Shown here piece by piece: positions 24,633-33,667 of a stretch of 64,000 nucleotides of DNA (within the stretch, counting starts at the first letter, position 1; every line of letters starts with the position of its first letter). The stretch is taken from positions 11,156,875 through 11,220,874 of the forward strand of contig OZ234495.1 of the NCBI GenBank assembly GCA_965153455.1. The letters are read 5' to 3'. The notes under the pieces were generated by a model. The model was not told the origin of the DNA, ran no database searches, and saw nothing but the letters and a program-made list of their open reading frames with translations. This DNA comes from Sphagnum compactum (lineage: Eukaryota; Bryophyta; Sphagnopsida; Sphagnales). A program made the position numbers and the translations under genes.

Positions 24633-24842
24633 CCTAGGCTGGTTCAGCAGCAAGGTGCCTAATAAAGTTTTTCAATTATTTTTGGCAGTAAAAATAAAAA
24701 ATAATTTACCATTTGGCATTATACTAAATAATGAAATTATTGTGCTGGAGAGCTTCATTCAGATTTTTGGCATGGAATGCACCTGTTTTTCAGAATTTCG
24801 ACAATTCTGAAAAGTTATTAATTAATGCCTGACCAGCCTAGG
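24633..24842 (+). mobile_element. TA-flanked MITE (210 bp), possibly Tc1/mariner-like
   Basis: The left end reads CCTAGGCTGGTTCAG and the right end, read on the other strand, CCTAGGCTGGTCAGG. TA flanks both sides (24631-24632 and 24843-24844). The interior is AT-rich and non-coding. The TA duplication suggests a Tc1/mariner relation, but the terminal sequence is not a standard Stowaway end, so the superfamily is uncertain. Confidence 0.6.
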
Positions 24843-24844
24843 TA

Positions 24845-25439
24845 ATAGATAGGTGAGGGCAGTTCTCTTTTCAAGCGACTTCCTAGGGCAGTTTGTTTCT
24901 TAAGGGACTTCCTAGAATGAGGTCTCACCTCGGAGACCAGTGAGGTGAGGAGGGGTTTCCTAAGTCCAAGAAGTCGTGTGGAAAGAGGACTTTGGCTCTA
25001 CATTATGTGAAGCAGCAGGCCTCACTGTTAGGCCGGGGCATTATGACCTGGTTCTGCCCGCAGTTCCTAGGGCATAATGTCCTGACAAAGTGGGGCCTTT
25101 TGTGACATGAAAACTGAGGAGCAATGGCTCAGATGCAGCCGTTGCAAATGAAGTGCATGGTTGAGGTTGCCTTCAAACAAATTGTGCAATAATCCATGAT
25201 CCATCATCATTGTGGTGCGGTGATGCTTAGGCAATAGTCCATTGTCATTGCCTAGGCAGCACCCCAATCATCGTGATTGTCTTTGAAATTCAAGGTTTCA
25301 GACTAGTGCTTATGAGCTCATTGTTGTGTTCATCCTTGTGTTGCATGCACTGTGTGGTGCATCCATTCCCATCTTGGTGGTCTGTGTAATTACCATAAAT
25401 CAACATCACCATTCCATCATGTTGTTTTCTAGTTATGAT
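24845..25439. other. intergenic, nothing recognised
   Basis: A slightly GC-richer stretch before the second hAT relic. It contains a repeated phrase, 'gNgacttcctagNgcagttt' and 'gggacttcctagaatgaggt', near 24878-24923. No gene or element ends were identified. Confidence 0.4.
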
Positions 25440-27560
25440 TTTGAAAAACTATCAAGCTTCCGTGGGCTAAATTTGTGTTAGGTTTTGATGGGAAAGTTGT
25501 TCAAACGCAATGTAAGATTTGCAAATGAATTGAGGGAAAAGATAAGCTCTTAGTTCCAAATTTAAATTCTTTATGGAAACATGTTGGTCATCATAAGGCT
25601 TTGGTAGCCATGCTAGGGGTAAAAGTGAAGTATCATTATTTCTTGAAAATGATTTTCATGTAGCCAATGAGAAGTTATATTTTTCTAAGGGTTTTGAAAT
25701 AGTGTGTAGTAAATAATTCATGGTGCAATTCAAGTTGATAGGACGAAAAGAATTGTGCAATTTTTTAAAAAACTCCATTTGTTTAAGCATGGCCATCCCA
25801 TGATAGATTACATAATAGTGTAGGAATTATTTGTTCAATGAATGTTCTTAACAATCCAATGAAACATTGGCCAAATGGGCACATTGGGAGATGACAAATT
25901 GTATGTGCGAACAAAATCTTAAAAAACTCAAAATTTTATGGTTGTCAAAAGGTTTAATAAAAAAATGTAGTTGAGGTTATTACTATTGATAACCAATCCT
26001 AAATCTTAGTCCATGTGTATGTGATCCAAGCAAGGAAAAGGGTGCTTGTCCTCTTCACAATTTAGCATGTTGTAGAAGGGGGTAATTCAAACAATGTAAC
26101 CCTTGTCATTACACAATCCCTTATGTAGTAAAGAGGGTTAACTAAAAAGGAGGTGGGTGAGAAGCTCATTTGCTTTGGTGTAGATGGAGCTTCTCTTTTC
26201 CAATGATGCTGCATTAAAATGACATTTCAGATAGAGGAGAAGCATTATCATTACATGATGGGGCATCATTGTATGGCCCATAAAACAAATCTTGTAATGC
26301 AAGTTTTGTCAAACTTGTCAATTGTGTCCAAGTTGGAGGATTTGCTCCACTCCTTGTATGCTTACTTTTCAAGCTCCCCTAAGCGCCATTTAAAATTCAT
26401 TAAGCTTGCTAAGATCATAGAAACATGAAGACTTAATATTTTTTTTAAAGTTAAGATTTGGTGGATTTCAATGTTGGAACCTTTGAAACATTTCTTGGCA
26501 AAATACTAAATGTTGATTGTGAAGATGTCACAAGACAACATTAATGTTGGTCAAACAAGGTTGAATCTCAACCTTTTTTATGATCTTGACACATTGTTAT
26601 CCTATTTGTTGCCATTATTGGAGGCAATCAATATTTGATCAATTTTACTCAAGTCCAAAGGGATGTTTTCATCTACAATTTTGTAGAATCAGTCAAGATT
26701 TGTCAAACTGACCCTTTTAGGATGTATTTTGATGCATTGACAAGTTATCAACATGAATGTTTCCAAGTTTTTTGTGACATTGTGGACAACAATTTTGCCA
26801 CCATCACCCAAAATTGGGTTATAACCTCAATAAGAATATATGAACCTTATATTTTTGTATGGATGGTCACTCTTATCAAGCTTTACAATTTTCATGATTG
26901 TTGAGGAAAATCAACTTGTGTGTAGGGAAATTTTTTTGGCATCCATTACACAAGTGAAAATGCCAATGTGCTATCGCAGTTGAATGCTTGTGATAGAATT
27001 AGAAAAGCGTTTTGTGAATTCAAAGTTGATGAATGCATTTGGCATTATGTATTCTCAATTTTGGATGTAACCAGGTACAATTTTATTTTTATTTTTTGCA
27101 TATTAGTGTTATCAAAAAAGACTATTGTGAATTGAAAAAGGTGAAACCTTCAATAGATTAAGTTGTTGAACTTTTGAATGCTAATCTCTTGGACATGCAA
27201 CAATCCATGTTTAAGCTCAATATGGTAATATAAAAAGCCAACTTGCTATGGCTGAACCATTTAATATGAATCCAATCACGAAGTTATGGGTGACAATTAT
27301 CAATAATTGATTGTTGTGTCAACGTTTAAGTGAGCGTATGAAACTAGTAGAAATAGTAGTTGTTTATGTATTTGGCTTGATGGAAGATGAACATATTTTT
27401 TTCACTTTTGCATTCATGAAGGACAAATTGTGCAATTGATTGAGATAGCATTTGGATATGATTGGTCACATGTTTGCACAAAAGTTCTTTATTCAATAGA
27501 ACTTCCCTTATCAAAAGGCCATTACTAGTTGGAAAGAGCGAAAAGTGCAAATTGGTGTTC
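25440..27560 (+). pseudogene. hAT-type transposase relic, copy 2 (same family as copy 1)
   Basis: Plus-strand blocks follow the same order as in copy 1. KLPWAKFVLGFDGKVVQ, CKIC and a GKDKLLVPNLNSLWKHVG segment lie at about 25455-25600. VQFF with HGHPMIDY lies near 25760-25810. FGVDGASLFQ lies near 26170-26200. The ORF at 26219-26428 carries GHHCMAHKTNLVMQVLS and SPKRHLKFIKLAK. LIKFTQVQRDVFIYNFVESV with KICQTDPFRMYFD lies at about 26635-26735. A decayed C-terminal dimerisation region (FGLMEDEHIFFTFAFMKDKL) lies at about 27370-27545. Stops and shifts are frequent, so it is dead. The shared block order with copy 1 points to one ancestral element family inserted at least twice. Confidence 0.75.
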
Positions 27561-29376
27561 CCGCTTAAGAATGAGCGTTGAGCCTTGATTAATTTTTTAT
27601 GCCTTAATGCTTTTATTTCCATGATTTGGACAAATATGGTGATGTTATGTTCAAATTTCATCATGAGATTTACTAACATTTGGGTGTGGTGGGTGAGACT
27701 TTGAGTTGCATGCAACAAAGTTTGTTATTAGTCTTGGAGTTCACCTCCTCCTCAAAGTTTTCTGTGCAAATTAGAAAATAATTACTTTTGTGTTATTTTT
27801 TAACCAAATTAGACCTTTGTGATGAAGTCACATTCATGCATTAATTTTTTTAAAAAAGTCAATTGGACTTAGTTTTTAAAAGAAATTGGATTGACCACTC
27901 TAAACTTCTTTTGAAAAGATTATGTATGCAAAACATAGACTTAGCAAATGATGAAGGGGCCACTTATTCCTATGCCAATATTGTAAGGGAAGCCACTTTG
28001 ACAAACAAAAGGACAGGAGTGATGCCACTCGCGCACACTTTAAAATTTAATAAAAAAAGCTCTGCCTCCCACACCAGCTTGGAGCAAGAAATTGTGATTG
28101 AGGCGGTACCCCCAATGTCTTCGCAATGTACACTGTGATCGTCCCTCGAGGCTGGTATTCAAAGAGTGTGGTTAGTGTACTGACTAGCCAGATACATTCC
28201 GAGACAGAAATGACAAATAGTGTCACTAGATTGAAAAATTGTCAGAGACCGCCAGTGTTTCTTTAGGGTACTGACAAGTGGTCACTGGTGACATTGTTTT
28301 CAGTGGCTAAGGACCCAAGAGGTGGCTTGTTCTCTTTCCATTAGGCGATTTAGTTTCCAAAATAACCCCCAATGATGTGTGTACACCTAATTAATCATCA
28401 GACTCATTTCCTGAAAGAAATTGAGAGTCATTTTGCCGCTGAAATATACACTGTAGTCTGTCATCAGTCTTAAGGACTGAAATTGATTTGAAAATGGTTT
28501 AGGGTTCTGGTGAGGTGATCACATTATCACGTAAAACAACGCTAGATAGCCTAATCTCATCTTGTGGAGCTTGGAAGGGTCATGATAGCCCACGCAGCTG
28601 CTTCAGAATTCAGACACGCACACATCAAAATGTCGCTGTTCCTTGTTTCAATACCTCTTGTTGTTTTGTGTTTGTTATTTAGGGCAGTTTTGGGAGTAAA
28701 ATTTGGCTCGTTTTGAGCTCTGCCCATGAAGGAAACATTATTCTCTCTTGGCCTCTATTTGGAGGGCATTATGCTTGTAAGGCCCCTTCAAAGCTGCCTT
28801 GTTTTAGTTTCACCAGGTTTTTATACAGGGTAAGGCTTGCCATTTTGGGTGTCACAACTACCCTTGACGGTAAATGAAGCATAGAACCATATCACCCTCA
28901 ATGGAGTGCCTCACACTATCGTGAATTGAGGCATGTTGAGTAGGTGAGATAGTTTGCTTGGAGCTTACACCCAAAAACTTCATTGGTTGAAATGGGCTCA
29001 TTTTTGGTTCAGAAATTGTGAGGCCAGACAATAGGATCTGCTGGTAAATCCCCAAGGTGAGGACATTCCCAATATATGGCCTAGGACAAGGTGGTAGCCA
29101 AGTGGCACCACATTTTGCAAATGGCCCCCCACCCATAGCCCATTGTGACCCTATCATGAGCCCAGACATATGTAGATCACAAGGCAATAGAAGGGATGTT
29201 CACTATTTAGGACCAAGAGGGATCGTACACCCACTCAGGGTCCTTAAGTAGGAAAGATCCCTCCCACTCCTAAATAGTAACTTAAGAACCTCAAGTAAGT
29301 TTAAGATCCCTTCCATTCCTAATAGTACTTAAGAATGGCACTAGGTGTAAGGTCCCTCTTGATACAAAAATAGTAA
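27561..29376. other. intergenic; degenerate short repeats near 29.2-29.4 kb
   Basis: No gene was recognised. Near 29190-29375 a phrase like 'agtaNgaaagatccctcNcactcctaaNagta' recurs about every 60 bases. It resumes after 29630 on the far side of the inserted MITE. Confidence 0.45.
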
Positions 29377-29621
29377 GAACAGGGCCACCGACGCTCAATA
29401 TGTGGCCCTTCAGAAGAAAATTGGATGAAGAAAAGTCAAAACACCCTCTTTGGCTCATCAATACAGTTATGGTCCAGCATTTTTGCACAGGATGCTAAGG
29501 CCGGTAAATGGCACATGAAAAGCCTGACACTTTATGGGTGGGGATGGAAAACTTAATAACCAAAACTTGGATGTGAGAAACATTTTTGGAGGGTCACAAA
29601 CCGAGACCACTTGAGATACTC
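29377..29621 (-). mobile_element. PIF/Harbinger-like MITE, copy 3 (245 bp, inverted)
   Basis: Read on the minus strand it starts GAGTATCTCAAGTGGTCTCG. It shares 'gtgaccctccaaaaatgttt', 'ctcacatccaagttttg' and 'cttcatccaattttcttct' with copies 1 and 2. TAA flanks both ends (29374-29376 and 29622-29624). The left plus-strand end (GAACAGGGCCACCGACGCTC) has drifted from the consensus. It is shorter than the other copies and non-coding, and it sits inside a local ~60-bp repeat tract. Confidence 0.75.
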
Positions 29622-29624
29622 TAA

Positions 29625-31178
29625 GTAGGCATATAAAATCCCTCACGCTCCTAACTCCAAGGCATAAAGATCCTTCGTTTTTTCTAACCGACATATTCAC
29701 AAGTATAAGGTGCCCCTTCACATAGACTAGGAATTGAGTGTGAGGAAAATGGCATTTGTTTTGGCAGCAAGTGGGGGCGGCAAGGGTGGGAAAGTAGGAA
29801 GGAGCGGTATTATTATGAAAGTCTGCAAACTACAGTAAGGCCCACGACATACATGATTGTTTATTGTCAGGAGTACTGGCGATTGGGTGAAACTTCTTAA
29901 TTTTTGGCAGAACTTTTCTGTGGACAAGGCTTTTCATAATAGACAGACAGCAGGCTTCTGTGCTTCCTGCTTCCTTTTCGCTCCCTTTTCTAAGTAGCTT
30001 TGCTTTTGTTTGCGTTGTCCTCCCAATGCTCATGTGCTCGAGTATGACTTCTCCTTCTTCTTTTTCTTCTTTTTTGCTGCACTGTTCCCTTGCTAGCTCA
30101 TCAGACTTTAGCTGTTTTACAATTATTATTCCTCATGATCGAGTTTGCTGTCAGAAGTTCACGAGTCCTGAAATGCGCCAAAAGCCTGTTGTGGAGAGAG
30201 TTGGTAGAAGAATAATACTTGAGAACTTTCGGAGGGGCAGAGGTGGTGGGTAGATCATAATAATATTCAGGCCAAAGATGTGCTTTTGTTTGTTGTTTTC
30301 TTCCCTGTTTTTCAAAAGAATTTGTTTCTTAGGGGTGCTTAGGCATTGAGCTCCTGGTCCATTTGCAGCTTTTTCAAGGTAGTTAGCTTACAGTCCTTCT
30401 CTTTTGGGTCCAAAAGACTGAAGACTGATGCTTCGACATGAGCTTTTCAAGCAGGGTAGTTACTTGGTGGAGAAAACATGCTAGAGGAGCTGAGCAGCAC
30501 ATGAGAACGGTTCTTGTTCCGAAATAAGACCCAGTTCATCTTCTGAATGTGAATGTGAGATTTCCTCCTTTGCTTGAATCAGCAGCATCTGAGCAGTGAG
30601 AAAAAGATCTTCATAGACGAAGCTTTTTCAATTCTCTCAGGCGGGTGTTGGAAGTCTTTTGAGATGCAAATTAATGATCACTCTCTTATCAGCTTTCCTC
30701 TTTTTTTGGGTTTTTTTTGCCATTTCTGCTCGGCAATGGATTCATGGATTCACTTTTGTATTGATGGAGTCACGCAGTTGTAAGTAGAATGTCGTATACA
30801 TGCCCTTAGATGATGATGTTCTCAGTTCTCACCCCTGAGAACTCCTGTTGTGGCTTTGGGTTCAGAGAAGTAGAGGAGAAAGCTGCAGCTTGACTCCAGA
30901 TCTGGCCACATGGTTTTGTAAGTTGGGTCACGAGTTTTGCAAGCTGCAATGATTTCTGAGCTCTTCACAAAAGTTAATCTTCTAAGAATTTCTGGTTGAA
31001 CAGAGCAGCAGCCCGTCATCATTGTCTGTCTGCGGGAGTGCATGTAAGTATGCGCGGATGGTGACCTCGATCACATGCTAAAAGTGTCGTGCAGCCTGGG
31101 TTGTCAATAATTGTTCCAAACTGCGTGTTGACACTAGATTTCTGGGAAGGTTTCATGATATTCTAGCTAGCTGCTGAG
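29625..31178. other. upstream region of the GT47 gene, no separate gene seen
   Basis: Composition becomes more balanced towards the gene, with T/C-rich runs near 30040-30080, as in plant promoters and leaders. Short ORFs such as 30574-30783 lack motifs. A TATA box could not be fixed because the transcription start is unknown. Confidence 0.4.
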
Positions 31179-31280
31179 ATGGGAAACAAGCTGCTCATTG
31201 CAATGGCGAAGAGTCGAAGATCACGATGTTGGATTGTGGCTACATGTCTCAGAATATCTCTAGAGCTGAACAGCTGCTGA
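31179..31280 (+). promoter_or_regulatory. candidate upstream ORF 1 (33 codons) in GT47 leader
   Basis: The ATG at 31179 opens a 33-residue reading frame (MGNKLLIAMAKSRRSR...) that stops at 31278-31280, about 215 bases before the main start. If the leader includes it, it could reduce translation of the main frame. Whether it is transcribed is not known. Confidence 0.3.
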
Positions 31281-31366
31281 AGCTCTAGCTTTGGGTAACA
31301 AGACCGGCTAGATCTATCATCCTCAAGTGCTTTTAGTATCGATTCCAGTTCACGCAGCAGTTGTTG

Positions 31367-31423
31367 ATGAATCCCTCGGAAGCGAATCTGAAGACTGACG
31401 CAGAGTTCATCATGAGGACATGA
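31367..31423 (+). promoter_or_regulatory. candidate upstream ORF 2 (18 codons) in GT47 leader
   Basis: The ATG at 31367 encodes MNPSEANLKTDAEFIMRT and stops at 31421-31423, 71 bases before the main ATG. It depends on the same assumption as the first upstream ORF. Confidence 0.3.
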
Positions 31424-31494
31424 CAAGTTTCCTTCTGGTCGGGCCGTATTGGAGCATTAGAGTAGCAGGAGTACACCCCAAGTGTTGAGCTATC

Positions 31495-33105
31495 ATGGAC
31501 TCCATGAACCGCAAGATGCGTGCAGCAATCGGTGAATGGCAGGTACACGTAGAAGGCGCAATACGAAGACCCAAGCAGCTGCATCGCGCATTGTCAAGCT
31601 CTGCAGCTGGTCGACATCAAAGAAACTCTCTGAGGTGTGTTTCCCTCGGCATTGTCACTACATTTCTCATCTGCGTGCTCATCTTCCTTGGATGCGACGA
31701 GTTCGTATGCACCTCCTTCCCAGCTTTGCAATCCACCAAAATCGTGAGCCGGAGACCAGCAGGCTCGTCAGTTGTGAAAGAAGAAGCTGCAGCTGCTGTT
31801 CCACTAGGACCCAATGCCATTCAAGAGCAGTCATGTGCGGGGCGATACATTTACATCTACGACTTGCCTCCGGATTTCAACCAGTTGCTGGTTGAGAATT
31901 GCGGCAATGTACCAGCTTGGGGAGACATGTGCGAGAATCTAAGCAACCAAGGATTGGGTGCACAGATCGATCTTCCGAAGAACGATTCTCTTGCGGAAAT
32001 CCTCCTACCCAAGGATGCTTGGTTCCACACCGATCAGTTCAACCTAGAAGTCATGTTCCATGAAAGACTGAAGAGATACCCTTGCCTCACAGTCGATCCC
32101 AAGAAAGCTGCAATGTTCTACATCCCCTTCTACCCAGCTCTGGATCTGACGCGCAATCTGCTCTCCCCGTCGATGAATCTCCGTGACCGGTTGAGCGAGA
32201 GATTGGTAGGGTGGCTTCAAGGGAACCGCAATTGGCGACGACTGCGTGGGCAGAAGCATTTCCTGATCTTCGGTCGGATTGTCTGGGACTTCGTCCGCAA
32301 AGAAGACTCGGTGAATACATGGGGTAACGTGTTGTTGAGTCTTCCAGAGCTGAAAAACGTCACCAAGCTCTTGATCGAGCGAGGCCACACACACATCGAC
32401 GAGACTGGCGAAGCGGATAGCAAAATGATCGCAATCCCATACCCAACTTCTTTCCATCCAAGCACTGACCTCGAAATCCAGAACTGGCAAAACACAGTAC
32501 GAAATTCCAAACGAGATCTTCTTGTCTCATTCGCCGGCTCCTCTCGGAACAAAAACATGAGCGGGGAAGTACGAGGCGTGTTACTAGATGCTTGCGAAAC
32601 CTCAGAGCAATGCACACTGATCCGTTGCACACATCAAACATGCGTGCGGACACCACAGACGATTACAGAGCTTTCTCTCCGCTCCGTCTTCTGCTTGCAA
32701 CCGTCAGGCGACAGTCCCACTCGCAAGGGTATCTTCGATTGCATGCTTGCAGGATGCATCCCTGTGTTCTTCCATCCCCTGACTGCTTACGAGCAATACG
32801 AATGGCATCTGCCCGCTGACGGCAACAGCTACTCCGTTTACATCGATGGAGACGATGTCGTGCAGAAGCGTGTGGATGTCATGCAACATCTTGCACTCCA
32901 ATTCTCTGCTGAAAAGATTGAAAGCTTGCGCGAGAGGATCATCACGCAAATCCTTCCCGGACTCGTGTACAGAAAACCAGCCGCGACAACAGCAGCCGCA
33001 GCAGAAGCAGCTTCTTCCTCTTCGTCTTCTTCTTCGTCTCAGCCGGATGCTTTTGATATTATCATCCAAAAACTGCTTGTGAGATTCAGGCCAGAAAGCC
33101 TTTGA
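31495..33105 (+). CDS. GT47 exostosin-family glycosyltransferase, MUR3-like xyloglucan galactosyltransferase
   Basis: An intact, intronless 536-residue frame. The N-terminus is a short basic cytosolic tail, then a membrane anchor at about residues 48-67 (LGIVTTFLICVLIFLG), then a stem: a type II Golgi protein. The exostosin domain begins at CAGRYIYIYDLPPDFN (114-129). It continues with WFHTDQFNLEVMFHERLK (176-193), FYIPFYPALDL (208-218), HFLIFGRIVWDF (255-266) and AIPYPTSFHPS (313-323). The C-terminal nucleotide-sugar region has FCLQPSGDSPTRKGIFD (399-415), AGCIPVFFHP (419-428) and YEQYEWHLP (432-440). These match the MUR3/KATAMARI1 clade, whose known members add galactose to xyloglucan side chains; the exact sugar here is inferred. 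Residues 496-515 are an Ala/Ser low-complexity tract not typical of the family. The gene is clearly more GC-rich than its surroundings. The first ATG of the frame was chosen; ATG codons at residues 4 and 8 are alternatives. Confidence 0.93.
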   Translation: MDSMNRKMRAAIGEWQVHVEGAIRRPKQLHRALSSSAAGRHQRNSLRCVSLGIVTTFLICVLIFLGCDEFVCTSFPALQSTKIVSRRPAGSSVVKEEAAAAVPLGPNAIQEQSCAGRYIYIYDLPPDFNQLLVENCGNVPAWGDMCENLSNQGLGAQIDLPKNDSLAEILLPKDAWFHTDQFNLEVMFHERLKRYPCLTVDPKKAAMFYIPFYPALDLTRNLLSPSMNLRDRLSERLVGWLQGNRNWRRLRGQKHFLIFGRIVWDFVRKEDSVNTWGNVLLSLPELKNVTKLLIERGHTHIDETGEADSKMIAIPYPTSFHPSTDLEIQNWQNTVRNSKRDLLVSFAGSSRNKNMSGEVRGVLLDACETSEQCTLIRCTHQTCVRTPQTITELSLRSVFCLQPSGDSPTRKGIFDCMLAGCIPVFFHPLTAYEQYEWHLPADGNSYSVYIDGDDVVQKRVDVMQHLALQFSAEKIESLRERIITQILPGLVYRKPAATTAAAAEAASSSSSSSSSQPDAFDIIIQKLLVRFRPESL

Positions 33106-33470
33106 CATTATTCTCATCCAACAACTACAGCTTCTCAAATTGGGGCCCCTGAAAACCTCTGGCATTCTCATCCAACAAACTTTTTGTGAAATTCGTCAGG
33201 CCCAAAAACATTTGGCATTCTCATCCGACAAACTGCTTGTGGAATTTGAGCATGAGAAAATCTTTGCTATTTTGCCCAAACTAGTGAGTCATGTTCACCT
33301 GTAGTTACTAGGCCTCCCATTTATGGATAACTATATTACATTTCACCCGAACAAGTGAGCCATGTTCACCTGTAGTTACTAGGCCCCCCCATTTACGGAT
33401 AACTTTATTATACTCCGACAACTGCTTATGAAGTTTCAACCCGAAAAAAATACTTTGGGGCTTGAAAACA
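33050..33470 (+). repeat. degenerate repeats spanning the 3' end of the GT47 gene and its 3' flank
   Basis: The last ~55 coding bases ('tattatcatccaaaaactgc', 'ttgtgagattcaggccagaa') recur downstream as diverged units. They start near 33102, 33159 and 33213, each with 'cattctcatccNacaaactN' and 'ttNtgNaattNNNcaggccc'. A later unit lies near 33410-33440. Two further ~70-bp units at about 33275-33340 and 33345-33410 share 'catgttcacctgtagttact' and then 'aggcc', with 'atttaNggataact' after. The real stop codon lies inside the first unit. Confidence 0.7.
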
Positions 33471-33614
33471 TAATTTACCCTTGTGTGGTAGTGAGGTGAA
33501 ACTAGCATCATCAATCTATGGACAAGGGGTATAATATCTCGAGGGAGGCTGGGCATGGCTGAACAATAGATGGGGTTGTAGATTTAGCCTTCAGAAGGTT
33601 GCGAAATTTTGCCG

Positions 33615-33667
33615 GCTGGATGGATGGACGGATGGATGAATCAACAGATGGATGGACATGGATGGAT
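33615..33667. repeat. GGAT microsatellite
   Basis: An imperfect run of 'gatg' units ('ctggatggatggacggatgg' and onwards). Smaller GGAT clusters occur near 33795 and 33987. Confidence 0.75.

Noticed and set aside
31617-33171. Several 60-155-codon frames in other phases and on the minus strand across the GT47 gene
   Set aside because: They are shadows of the GC-richer coding sequence; only the 536-codon plus frame carries family motifs.
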